This document shows positions 17,805-25,944 of a stretch of DNA of 64,000 bases, in pieces (the first letter of the stretch is position 1; each line of letters begins with the position of its first letter). Source of the stretch: Cephaloticoccus sp. (GTDB taxonomy: Bacteria; Verrucomicrobiota; Verrucomicrobiia; Opitutales; Opitutaceae); assembly GCA_030833445.1 (NCBI GenBank), contig JAURHD010000004.1, forward strand, positions 62,001-126,000, given 5' to 3'. Under the pieces are notes generated by a model, which saw only the letters and a program-made list of their open reading frames with translations, was not told the origin of the DNA and ran no database searches. The translations under genes and the position numbers were made by a program.

Positions 17805-18941
17805 CTAGCTCAGCCACTGACCAAACCACGCCAGCGCCTCGGCCTGCATCGCGCGGTTGAACTGGTGACCGCCCGGATACCACGAGCACGCGAACTTGTC
17901 GGCCTCTCCGGCGGTGACATAGACGCGCTGCAGGATCTGCGCGGCTTTTTCCATTTCACCCAGCGTGAACAGTGAATCTTCCTTTGTATTCAACACGAGG
18001 GTCGCGCGCGGTGCCCGCAGGCCCAATATCTCCGGAAAATCCAAGTCGCGCGGCAACTTCGGCACATAAGTCATCCACGTGTGGGTGTAACTCTTGTGCA
18101 GCTGGAAATCCCGCCATGTGGTCATGAAGCCAACGCACACCGCACACTTTACGCGCGCATCGAGCCCGGCCAGAAACACCGTGCGCAAGCCGCCCCCCGA
18201 CAAACCGCCCACCCCGACGCGAGCTGGATCCACATCGTCGCGCGCGCAGAGCACATCGAGCGCCGTCTGGTCCTCGCGGAAAAACACGCCCGGCCATGTC
18301 GTGCCACCACTGAAGAGGGATTTCGCCATCACGTGTTCGTGTTCCGCCGCCCAATCGTTGTAAGCGGCGACGCCTGCCGCTGAATCATCTGCATCATCGA
18401 AACCCCCACCAGGCAGTTCGTCCGGAACATCGGCCAGGCGCACGCGGCGGCTGCCGAACGCAAACGCATCGTGCACCATCACGACGTAACCTTGTTTCGC
18501 CAATTCGTTCGCCCACGCCTGGTCTCCATAAAAATCCGCCTGATGTTGCGCCACCAGCGGATGCAGCAGCTCACCGGTGCGCACGCTCTTCTCCTTGCCG
18601 AAAAACTTGAACCGCCCGTGGTCATGCAACGCGAGCACGGCCGGCAAGCGGCTTGTGGCCCCCTTAAGTTTCAGCACATAGGCCCGCGTTGGCGGTCCGG
18701 CCGCTTGCGTCCAGGAGAGCTCCGTCCATTCCAGCCCGTCGTATGCCCACCGTCGATGCTCGGTCACCTCCGGTAAAGCCGATTGCGGCAGTGGCGCGAT
18801 GCATTCCAGCACGTGGTTGCGCGCGGCCTGACGGCGCGTCTCCAGTTCACTTGCCGGACACTTTTGCAATGAGAGCGGACCGGGTTTATCCGGCAGCAGC
18901 GTCTCGATCCAAGGGCCGTAGGCGCCGATCACAGTTTTCAT
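17805..18941 (-). CDS. Alpha/beta hydrolase (acetyl-esterase / dienelactone hydrolase-like)
   Basis: This 378-residue protein has no signal peptide, so it is likely cytoplasmic. The nucleophile elbow is GLSGGG (VGVGGLSGGGLRTVFLAG). The acid is probably the aspartate in LNTKEDSLFTLGEM and the histidine is in WYPGGHQFNRAMQ near the C-terminus. The layout resembles bacterial acetylxylan-esterase-like proteins from polysaccharide loci. It lies between the GntP permease and the NagB-like gene on the same strand, 34 bp after nagB, so it may deacylate a sugar substrate. The exact reaction is not determinable. Confidence 0.75.
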   Translation of the reverse strand: MKTVIGAYGPWIETLLPDKPGPLSLQKCPASELETRRQAARNHVLECIAPLPQSALPEVTEHRRWAYDGLEWTELSWTQAAGPPTRAYVLKLKGATSRLPAVLALHDHGRFKFFGKEKSVRTGELLHPLVAQHQADFYGDQAWANELAKQGYVVMVHDAFAFGSRRVRLADVPDELPGGGFDDADDSAAGVAAYNDWAAEHEHVMAKSLFSGGTTWPGVFFREDQTALDVLCARDDVDPARVGVGGLSGGGLRTVFLAGLDARVKCAVCVGFMTTWRDFQLHKSYTHTWMTYVPKLPRDLDFPEILGLRAPRATLVLNTKEDSLFTLGEMEKAAQILQRVYVTAGEADKFACSWYPGGHQFNRAMQAEALAWFGQWLS

Positions 18942-18975
18942 AAAATGAGTTCCGTGATCGGCCGCGGTGTGCGCC

Positions 18976-19758
18976 TCAGAATTTGGTCAGCAGGGACGAC
19001 GAGTCTCCGTCGAGGTAGACGGTCGCGTGGGCCTGCTTGCGCAGGAAACTGCCGGGGCAGGAAGTGGCGATCGGACCTTCGAGGGAATCCTTCACCGCCT
19101 GCGCCTTGCGGGTTTCCGGCACGACCGCGACCATGCGGCCGACCTTGCAGAGCGTCGGAATCGTCAACGTAATCGCATACATCGGCACGGCGTCGAGGTT
19201 CGGGAAATGCCCCTCGCCCACCTGTTGTTTGCGGCAGCCTTCGTCGAGTTTCACGATCTTGATCGCCTCCGGATCCTCGAACTCGGCGACTGGCGGATCA
19301 TTAAAAGCAATGTGGCCGTTCTCCCCGATACCGAGGCAGCAAAGGTCGATGGGGGCCGAGGCCAGGTCTTCGGTGTAGGCCTTGATCGCCTTGAGCGGTT
19401 CCATCGCGTCGCCCTCGAGGTAGTGCGCCTCGGCCGGGTTCACTTTGGCGAAGACCCGCTCCTTGAGGTATTTTCGGAACGAGGCCGGATGCGTCATCGG
19501 CATGCCGAGATACTCGTCCATGTGGAAGAGCGCGACCTTGCCCCACTCGATGCCGGGCAGCGTGGTGAGTTTTTCCAAGAACAGGTCCTGAGAATTGCCG
19601 GTAGCAATGATCGCGCGGGCCGAACCTCGCTGCGCGATGGCCGTGCGCAGCACGTTGGCCGCATCCTCGGCCGCGGCCGCCGCCATCTCGGCCAGCGCGT
19701 CGAAACGACGCACCGACAATTGATCCACCTTGAATGATTTTTCCGTCGAATTGCTCAT
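18976..19758 (-). CDS. nagB: Glucosamine-6-phosphate deaminase family protein (NagB-like)
   Basis: The 260-residue length fits NagB (about 260-266). Motifs: FHMDEYLGMP (general-base aspartate), SFRKYLKERVF, and LGIGENGHIAFNDP with the ring-opening histidine. Compared with E. coli NagB (NDGHIAFNEP), Asn replaces Asp before GH, which also occurs in other NagB lineages, and Asp replaces Glu after FN. The start at 19758 (MSNSTEKSFK) is chosen over an upstream ATG. The reaction would convert glucosamine-6-phosphate to fructose-6-phosphate and ammonia; the substitutions and sugar-acid neighbourhood leave room for a related sugar phosphate substrate. Confidence 0.8.
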   Translation of the reverse strand: MSNSTEKSFKVDQLSVRRFDALAEMAAAAAEDAANVLRTAIAQRGSARAIIATGNSQDLFLEKLTTLPGIEWGKVALFHMDEYLGMPMTHPASFRKYLKERVFAKVNPAEAHYLEGDAMEPLKAIKAYTEDLASAPIDLCCLGIGENGHIAFNDPPVAEFEDPEAIKIVKLDEGCRKQQVGEGHFPNLDAVPMYAITLTIPTLCKVGRMVAVVPETRKAQAVKDSLEGPIATSCPGSFLRKQAHATVYLDGDSSSLLTKF

Positions 19759-19880
19759 GATAAAGTCGGACTGCGCAGGATGGGTCCCGCGACCCCCTGA
19801 TCCATCGTTCAAACGTCAGACATGACAATGGAAAAACTTCTTTTGCCGCGTCATCACTGCTATGGATTGCCCGTCACCCC

Positions 19881-20843
19881 ATGCAAATCGCCGCCGTCGC
19901 CAAGAATCCCATCGACTCCAACCTGCGCACCCTCGCCCAAATCGGGGTCGAGCACTATTGCTATTACGGCACCAGCAGTGATCCGGCGGACTACACCGCT
20001 GCGAAAGAAAGCGCCGAGCGCAACGGCCTGCGGCTCTCGGTCGTCGAGCACGGTCCGGCGATGGACCGCATCGTCATGGGCAAGGAGGGTCGCGACGCCC
20101 AGATCGAGGACTACAAGCGCGTCATCGGGCACCTGGGCAAACTCGGCGTCGATACGTTGTGCTACAACTTCATGCCGCAGATCACGAAGGACGCGATGGT
20201 CATGCGCACCTCCTTTCAGACCGAGGAACGCGGCGGCGCGCATACCAGCAGCTTTGAACTCGCCAAGTTCGATAACGACCGCCGGACCGAAGAGGGCGTG
20301 ACCACCGACGAACAGATGTGGGATCACCTCGACTACTTCCTGCAACGCGTCGTGCCCGTCGCGGAGGAGGCCGGCGTAAAGCTCGCGATGCATCCCGACG
20401 ATCCGCCGCTCTCGCCCATGTGGGGTCTTTCACGTATCATCCGTAGCGTTGAAAACTACGACCGGCTGTTCGCGCTCAATCCGAGCCCGGTCAACGGCAT
20501 GACCATGTGCATGGGATGCTTCGCCGAACTCTGCGTGGACCTATCGAAAACCATCCGCCACTTCGCCGACCGCATCCATTTCGTGCACTTCCGCGATGTC
20601 GCCGGAAACTTGGAAAACTTCCATGAGACCTTTCCCGACAACGGCCCCAACGACATGGTCGCGTTATTCAAGGTTTATAAGGAGATCGGCTACACCGGTT
20701 TCATCCGCGTCGACCACGTGCCGCGCCTCGCCATCGAATCCACCTCCGACGAAGGCTACGGGCTGCCCGGTCACATCTTCGCCATCGGTTATTTAAAGGG
20801 TCTGATGGAGCCGATCTTCGGCAAAACCGGCCGCCAGCCCTAG
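19881..20843 (+). CDS. Mannonate dehydratase family (UxuA-like) enzyme
   Basis: This 320-residue TIM-barrel protein has the UxuA metal-site motifs: HPDDPP (171-176), the NGMTMCMGCF stretch near 212, HFVHFRDVAGN, and IRVDHVPR near the end. UxuA dehydrates D-mannonate to 2-keto-3-deoxygluconate in the hexuronate pathway. It is shorter than E. coli UxuA (394 residues), as are many environmental members that act on related sugar acids. It is the first gene of a tight four-gene operon: the M81 start codon lies 2 bp after the TAG stop. It is divergent from nagB. Confidence 0.85.
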   Translation: MQIAAVAKNPIDSNLRTLAQIGVEHYCYYGTSSDPADYTAAKESAERNGLRLSVVEHGPAMDRIVMGKEGRDAQIEDYKRVIGHLGKLGVDTLCYNFMPQITKDAMVMRTSFQTEERGGAHTSSFELAKFDNDRRTEEGVTTDEQMWDHLDYFLQRVVPVAEEAGVKLAMHPDDPPLSPMWGLSRIIRSVENYDRLFALNPSPVNGMTMCMGCFAELCVDLSKTIRHFADRIHFVHFRDVAGNLENFHETFPDNGPNDMVALFKVYKEIGYTGFIRVDHVPRLAIESTSDEGYGLPGHIFAIGYLKGLMEPIFGKTGRQP

Positions 20844-20845
20844 TC

Positions 20846-22312
20846 GTGAAAGTCGCGCTCGCGCAGTTCATCTACGAGAGCAACACCTTCAACGAGCGGA
20901 AGGCCGGTCTTGAATACTTCACCCAGAACGGCACCTGGCTGACCGAGCCCGGCGCAATCCGGGCTTGGGCTGCGACCAATGATTCACAGCTGAGCGGCAG
21001 TCTGAGAGGGCTGACCGCCGCCGGCTGCGAAACCGTGCCGGTCTTCGTCGCGCAATGCGGCACCCCCGGCGGACGTCTCAGCACCGACTGCTACGCCGCA
21101 GTGCGCGAGGCGCTGCGGACTGGACTGCGCGCCGCCCTGCCCGCCGATGCGTTGCTGCTGCATTTGCATGGTGCAGTGTGCGCGGTGGGTGAAGATGACG
21201 TCGAAGGTGCGCTGCTCGCCATGATTCGCGACGAGCTCGGTTATACGGGGCGGATCGTCGTTTCGCTCGATCTGCACGCCAACGTCACGCCCCGCATGTT
21301 GCAGCATGCGGACGCGGTCACGGCCTACCGCACATTCCCGCACATGGATTTTTTTGCGACCGGTGAACGGGCTACGCAACTCGTGCTGCAACCGCAGACC
21401 ACTGTGCGCACCCTCGCCACCATTGCCGCGCTCATTCCGCCGACGGCGACGGATCATCGGCAGGGTCACTTCGCCGAGATCCTGGCCAAGGCGCGCGAAT
21501 GGGAAACGCGCCCCGGCATCATCGACGTCAGTGTTTTCCCCGTGCAGCCGTGGATGGATATTGCCGGACTCGCGACCAGTGTCGTCGTGACTGCCACGAC
21601 CGCCGAAGCCGGGGCCAAGGCGGCGCGCGAACTCGCGGAGACTTGGTATGCGCAGCGCAACTCTTGGCAAACCGGGCTCCTCACGTGGCCGGAGATCGTG
21701 CAACACTTGGTGCAATCCGCCGAGCTTCCGTGGTTGCTGGTCGATACGGCTGATGCCACGACGGGCGGCAGCGATGGCACGAGTGCCGAAGCGATCAAAC
21801 ACCTCTGGCCGCTGCGGAATGAGTTTTTCGGCGAAGTCCTGCTTTGGGTGGTTGATCCCGCGGCGGTAGCCGCCGCGCAAAATGGCGCGACGCGATTCCA
21901 ACTGGGCGCGGATAAATTTCCGATCGAGGCCAAAGTGTCCTCCACCGGCGAGTGCCGTTTCCAGCCGCGCGGCAAGGCCTACACGGGCCAGACGTTTTCC
22001 TCGGGCGCAGCCGCGGTGCTCAATGCCGGCAAACTCCGAATCGTCGTCACAGAACAGGGCTGCCTCTGCGCCGATCCGGCCTTTTACGAATGTCTCGGAC
22101 TGAACCCCATCGCCGCCCTCGCCGTGCAGGTAAAAAGCCACATGGGCTGGCAGGCCGGTTACGAGGTCGGCCCCAAACGCGGCCTGCGGTTCGACGGCCC
22201 CGGCTGCACGACTTTAAACTTTGCGCGATTGCCATTCACCGGTCCGCGCCGTGAACTCTTTCCCCTCAAAGACTCACCCCCGAATCCCGTAAAATTATGG
22301 CAATCGATCTGA
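20846..22312 (+). CDS. M81 family (MlrC-like) metallopeptidase-related protein
   Basis: The 488-residue protein begins with GTG at 20846, 2 bp after the upstream stop. The N-terminus VALAQFIYESNTFN, then LLLHLHGAVCAVGEDDVEG (H106, H108) and VVSLDLHANVT (D142, H144) are the diagnostic MlrC DUF1485 signatures and likely metal ligands; AYRTFPHMDFFATGERA follows. MlrC was named for microcystin breakdown, but most members sit in sugar or small-molecule catabolic operons with unknown substrates. Here it is between a UxuA-like enzyme and a dehydrogenase, which points to a sugar-acid or amide role. Its 3' end overlaps the SDR gene by 16 bp. Confidence 0.85.
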   Translation: MKVALAQFIYESNTFNERKAGLEYFTQNGTWLTEPGAIRAWAATNDSQLSGSLRGLTAAGCETVPVFVAQCGTPGGRLSTDCYAAVREALRTGLRAALPADALLLHLHGAVCAVGEDDVEGALLAMIRDELGYTGRIVVSLDLHANVTPRMLQHADAVTAYRTFPHMDFFATGERATQLVLQPQTTVRTLATIAALIPPTATDHRQGHFAEILAKAREWETRPGIIDVSVFPVQPWMDIAGLATSVVVTATTAEAGAKAARELAETWYAQRNSWQTGLLTWPEIVQHLVQSAELPWLLVDTADATTGGSDGTSAEAIKHLWPLRNEFFGEVLLWVVDPAAVAAAQNGATRFQLGADKFPIEAKVSSTGECRFQPRGKAYTGQTFSSGAAAVLNAGKLRIVVTEQGCLCADPAFYECLGLNPIAALAVQVKSHMGWQAGYEVGPKRGLRFDGPGCTTLNFARLPFTGPRRELFPLKDSPPNPVKLWQSI

Positions 22313-23034
22313 CAGGCAAAGTGTGCCTCATCACCGGCGCGGACGAAGGCATCGGCCAAGGCGTCCTCCAGGGTTTCCTCAAACGCGGCGCGAAGGTCGC
22401 GGGCGGCCTGCTCAATCCCGACAAATTCGCGGCGCGGTGCGCTCCCGCCTTCACCGTTGCGATGGACGTGACCAAGCCGGAGCAAATCGAGGCCGCGGTC
22501 GCCCAAGTCGTCGCCCACTTCGGCCGCATCGATGTGTTGGTGAACAACGCCGGGATTTATCCGCGCTGCCCCGCCGACGAGATGACCTACGCGGATTTTG
22601 AAAAGGTCCGGCAGGTCAATCTCGACGGCACCTGGCGTTGCTGCCTCGCCGTCATCCCGCACTTCAAAAAGCAGGGTTCCGGCATCATCATCAACACCGG
22701 CAGCATCACCCTGCGCGCCGGCCTCGCCAACCTTTCCCATTACGAATCCACCAAGGGCGCGATCGTCGGCATCACTCGCGGACTCGCTCGCGATCTCGGC
22801 AAGTTTGGTGTCCGGGTGAATTGTCTCCACCTCGGCGCGGTGAAGACCGAAGGGGAATTACGTCTGGGCTCCAATCAGGAAGCCCTGATCAAAACGCTCG
22901 AGGATAAACAATCGCTCTCCGGCCGACTCACCCCTGAAACCGTCGAGCCCTCCTTTGCCTTCTTTGCCTCCAACGAAAGCGGCGACATCACCGGCCAGTG
23001 CCTCACGGTCGACCGCGGTTGGGTGCACGAATAA
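22297..23034 (+). CDS. Short-chain dehydrogenase/reductase (SDR)
   Basis: This 245-residue classical SDR has TGADEGIG (13-20) for the dinucleotide, NNAG (83-86), catalytic S136 (NTGS), Y149 and K153 (YESTK). It begins inside the end of the M81 gene (16-bp overlap), so the two are translationally linked. In this operon it likely oxidises or reduces a sugar acid, for example the fructuronate/mannonate interconversion that feeds mannonate dehydratase; that is inference. The remaining motifs, VNCLHLGAV and ITGQCLTVDRGW, are normal for the family. Confidence 0.9.
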   Translation: MAIDLTGKVCLITGADEGIGQGVLQGFLKRGAKVAGGLLNPDKFAARCAPAFTVAMDVTKPEQIEAAVAQVVAHFGRIDVLVNNAGIYPRCPADEMTYADFEKVRQVNLDGTWRCCLAVIPHFKKQGSGIIINTGSITLRAGLANLSHYESTKGAIVGITRGLARDLGKFGVRVNCLHLGAVKTEGELRLGSNQEALIKTLEDKQSLSGRLTPETVEPSFAFFASNESGDITGQCLTVDRGWVHE

Positions 23035-23051
23035 CCAGCTTTCATCTTCCC

Positions 23052-23957
23052 ATGCCCGTCCCTACCAAACTCGTCGATTCACACCAACATGTCCGCTGGC
23101 ATCAGCGCGACGAACACGGTCTCGTTGCCGACATGGATGCGCACGGCATCAGCTATGCGTGGTTGTTGTCATGGCAGCTCAGCAACATCGACCAAGCGCC
23201 TGAATATAATTTCTGCTACAACCCGGTGCACTTTCAGCCCGATGGCTCGCATCCAGGCATTCCGCTTAGCGATTTGCTCGATACGCGGAAGCAATACCCC
23301 GACCGGTTCATCGTGGGGTTCTGTCCGCATCCCTTGTGGCCGCAAGCTCCGGCGATCCTCGAGGCGGCCTACAACATGCACGGCATCCGCGTCTGCGGGG
23401 AATGGAAATTCCGCGTCGCCTTCGATGATCCGCGCTCGATCGCGATTTTCCAGAAGGCCGGTCAACTGAAACTGCCGGTCGTGCTGCATCTCGATGTGCC
23501 GCATCTGCCCGATCCCGCTACCGGCGACCCGATGTTTCAACCGCTCTGGTATGGCGGCCGGGTCGACGCGCTGGAGCGCGCGCTGCAAGCCTGCCCTGAC
23601 ACGATCTTTATCGGGCACGCCCCGGGTTTCTGGCGCGAAATCAGCGGCGATGCGGACCAGGACTCCAATCAATACCCCAACGGCCCCATCACGCCGGGCG
23701 GACGGATTTTCCACCTGTTCGACACGTATCCGAATTTATACGCCGATCTCTCCGCCGGTTCCGGTCGCACCGCGCTGGCGCGCGATCCGGCGCATGCCGC
23801 AAAGTTCGTAACACGTTACGCCGACCGCCTGCTCTTCGGCCGCGATTACTACGAACAGGATCTGCACAAATTCCTGCAGACCCTGCCGCTGTCGCAGGAG
23901 GTAGTGGACAAACTCTATTGGCAGAACGCCGAGCGGCTGGTCGCCCCGCCGAAATAA
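23052..23957 (+). CDS. Amidohydrolase-2 family metal-dependent hydrolase
   Basis: The start ATG 23052 (MPVPTKLVDSHQH) gives 301 residues and places the metal ligands H11 and H13 at the usual position. Further motifs: VVLHLDVPHLPD (second metal histidine), IFIGHAPGFWREI and DRLLFGRDYYE (the terminal aspartate region), typical of Amidohydro_2 lactonases and decarboxylases. It closes the UxuA-M81-SDR operon, 17 bp after the SDR stop. A lactone hydrolase for an oxidised sugar is a reasonable guess (family members hydrolyse sugar lactones), but no substrate can be read. Confidence 0.82.
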   Translation: MPVPTKLVDSHQHVRWHQRDEHGLVADMDAHGISYAWLLSWQLSNIDQAPEYNFCYNPVHFQPDGSHPGIPLSDLLDTRKQYPDRFIVGFCPHPLWPQAPAILEAAYNMHGIRVCGEWKFRVAFDDPRSIAIFQKAGQLKLPVVLHLDVPHLPDPATGDPMFQPLWYGGRVDALERALQACPDTIFIGHAPGFWREISGDADQDSNQYPNGPITPGGRIFHLFDTYPNLYADLSAGSGRTALARDPAHAAKFVTRYADRLLFGRDYYEQDLHKFLQTLPLSQEVVDKLYWQNAERLVAPPK

Positions 23958-23961
23958 CCGG

Positions 23962-24381
23962 TCAGGGTTTCCGCAGCTTGCACCCCGCCAAGGTGCCGAT
24001 GATGCCGGCGACAATAATTGCGGCAACACTGCCGGCCGCAAACCACAGGGGATGCGGAATTTTCACCAAGTTCATCACCGCGGCGATCAGCATCAGCACG
24101 CCGACAAACATGCCTTGGCGGGCCGGACCCTCGGGAGCGGAAAGCTTGGTTGCCAACATGGAGCCAGCCAAGGTGCCGAGGAAGTAGGAAAGAATCACCA
24201 ACAGGAGTGCGCCCACCGGAGCAGTCGCCATCAACTCGGCCAGCGCCGCGGGATCGTTGAAGTCAAAATCCGGTGGTGGCGGATACATGGAATGGGCCAC
24301 CGCTTGCACCAAGGCGATCAGGATGATGGCCACAAAAGTGCCGGCGAAGATGGAGAGGACGTTGCGGATAATTCTCGGCAT
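23962..24381 (-). CDS. Four-helix membrane protein of unknown function
   Basis: This 139-residue protein has four predicted transmembrane segments (IFAGTFVAIILIALVQAVA, ALLLVILSYFLGTLAGSML, MFVGVLMLIAAVMNLV, AAGSVAAIIVAGIIGTLAG). The pattern with a proline-rich loop PPPPDFDFND resembles small integral membrane proteins often annotated as hypothetical. It converges on the amidohydrolase, with only 4 bp between the stops. No function can be given. Confidence 0.7.
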   Translation of the reverse strand: MPRIIRNVLSIFAGTFVAIILIALVQAVAHSMYPPPPDFDFNDPAALAELMATAPVGALLLVILSYFLGTLAGSMLATKLSAPEGPARQGMFVGVLMLIAAVMNLVKIPHPLWFAAGSVAAIIVAGIIGTLAGCKLRKP

Positions 24382-24447
24382 AGGAATAGAGGTGTGGTCG
24401 GAGTCTTCTTTATCTGCCTATAACCGCAAACCACTAATGCGCAAAAT

Positions 24448-24489
24448 GGTTTAGCCCTACTCCGCGTCTTTGTGTCTCCGTGGCTAACC
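24448..24489. repeat. Intergenic repeat, GCGTCTTTGTGTCTCCGTGG family
   Basis: The core at 24460-24484 is the inverse of the cores at 5164-5187 and 33611-33634. It is flanked by GGTTTAGCC (24448-24456) and GGCTAACC (24482-24489), an imperfect inverted pair. Confidence 0.55.
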
Positions 24490-24492
24490 CTA

Positions 24493-24987
24493 TCAGTGCT
24501 CCCAAGCCTCGGCCGTATCCGCGATCAGCTGCTGCAGCATCGGGAAACGCACTTCGCCATAGTTCAAGGCGTAACGCAGTTTGCCGTCGCGAAAGATCCA
24601 CGTCGTCGGCACCCAAGAGATCGGGAGGTCCATGAAATACGCGATGCTCCCCTCACCCTTCCGCACAGGGTTCGGATGGTGCAGCAACGTGAGATTGGGC
24701 TGCGCGCCCACGCCGTGTTCGGCGAGATAGCTCACGCCGTCGTCACTGCTGCGCACGGTCACAAACATGAATCGCACTTCGGGGTTGGCCGCGATGAACT
24801 TCGCCCAACCGTTGTCCTGGTTTTCCGCCTGACTGTTGGGACACCACGGCGCCCACAGATGCACGACGGTGATCGACGGCTTCGCCACCTCGGCGGCCAC
24901 AGTCTCCTCGACCAGCAACCAACCCGGATGGTCGGCCGCCGCCAAGGTCGTCGTCAACAAAGCCAACAGGCAGAGCAGTCGCTTCAT
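24493..24987 (-). CDS. Thioredoxin-like exported protein with a CxxS motif
   Basis: This 164-residue protein starts at ATG 24987 with a signal peptide (MKRLLCLLALLTTTLAAA). The redox site reads WAPWCPNS, so the second cysteine is serine. Such CxxS thioredoxins cannot catalyse a normal dithiol cycle and usually form mixed disulfides or bind metals. The cis-proline strand ISWVPTTWIFRDG is conserved. It is the last gene of a three-gene minus-strand unit (ABC binding protein, TPR protein, this), 24 bp after the TPR gene. Confidence 0.75.
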   Translation of the reverse strand: MKRLLCLLALLTTTLAAADHPGWLLVEETVAAEVAKPSITVVHLWAPWCPNSQAENQDNGWAKFIAANPEVRFMFVTVRSSDDGVSYLAEHGVGAQPNLTLLHHPNPVRKGEGSIAYFMDLPISWVPTTWIFRDGKLRYALNYGEVRFPMLQQLIADTAEAWEH

Positions 24988-25011
24988 GTCGGCACGATGA
25001 GGCGCGACCAC

Positions 25012-25944
25012 TCAGGGCGCAACGTTTGCCGATACCAATGCGTTCAGCCGCTCCTGCACGATGTAGTGCCGTTGGTCGCGCGGATTCTCCGCCAAAAACT
25101 TCCGGTAATACTCGGCCGCCTGCTGGGCATTGCCGGCCAGGCGCGACAGTTCGGCAATCTGCACCAAGACTTCGCGACGCTCGTTCCAGCCGAGCCGGTC
25201 CAATCGTTCCGCCGCCAGCAGATGCGGCAAGGCCCCGGCCGTCGATAACCGGTAAAAGCAGATCGCATTCGCGATCACGTAATGCACCTCGCATTCCGCC
25301 TTGGGCGTGCGCGCGTCGGCCAGCAACTTCTCCGCCGCGGCGATGCGGTCGGCCGGGGCGGCCTTGGGGTTCAGTTCGTAGATTTCCAACAACGCCAGCC
25401 GGCTCAATGCCGTCTGCGCCCAGACCGAATCCACGTGCTCGCTGATCAGTTGGCGCAATTGGCGGCTCGCTTCCAACGCATTGGGTTCAACCACGTGATG
25501 TTGGGCAATCCGGCCCAGAAAAAACCGGGCGCCTTGCGCAAAATCGTCCGTTCCACTGTCCGCCAATGCGGTGAACAACCGGCGTGACTCATCTAGTTTG
25601 GATGCGGTGATCGGTTGATCATCCAGCAGCGCCACCGCGTATCCGAAACGGGCCTCGCGCGCCGTCGCCGAATCCGCTGATTCGCGCTGAGTTTCGAAAG
25701 TCTTCAGCGCACGACCGGTCTGGTAAACTGCCAACGCCGACCAACCATCCTGCAATTCGCCGGCACGGGCAAGTGGCGTTACCGTCAAACATATAGCGAA
25801 CAACCCCATCCAAAGAACCGCACCCCACATTTGTATAGGGAGGGACGACCAAGCCCGCCGAAGCACATGGCGGACGGCCCGGCGGTCCGTCCCTACCCTT
25901 GTCCTCATGCCGCTGAAAACGAAAAGTGATCGCGCGATCTTCAT
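25012..25944 (-). CDS. TPR-like helical repeat protein, exported
   Basis: The longest frame (310 residues) starts at ATG 25944, which overlaps the stop of the upstream gene as ATGA, suggesting translational coupling. A later ATG at 25830 opens directly on a hydrophobic signal sequence (MWGAVLWMGLFAICL) ending PLARAG. The 114 bp between the two starts consist largely of an inverted repeat (25836-25899). The mature part consists of helical hairpins with TPR-like spacing (TARFGYAVALL, ALSRLALLEIYELNP, QQAAEYYRKFLAENPRD). It should act as a periplasmic scaffold. Which start is used is open. Confidence 0.7.
   Translation of the reverse strand: MKIARSLFVFSGMRTRVGTDRRAVRHVLRRAWSSLPIQMWGAVLWMGLFAICLTVTPLARAGELQDGWSALAVYQTGRALKTFETQRESADSATAREARFGYAVALLDDQPITASKLDESRRLFTALADSGTDDFAQGARFFLGRIAQHHVVEPNALEASRQLRQLISEHVDSVWAQTALSRLALLEIYELNPKAAPADRIAAAEKLLADARTPKAECEVHYVIANAICFYRLSTAGALPHLLAAERLDRLGWNERREVLVQIAELSRLAGNAQQAAEYYRKFLAENPRDQRHYIVQERLNALVSANVAP
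25836..25899. repeat. GGGACGGACC-type inverted repeat
   Basis: Arms TAGGGAGGGACGACC (25836-25850) and GGTCCGTCCCTACCCT (25884-25899) are near-complementary, with an inner GCCCGCC/GGCGGAC pair. It resembles intergenic REP-like hairpins, yet lies inside the 5' part of a reading frame. Confidence 0.55.
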
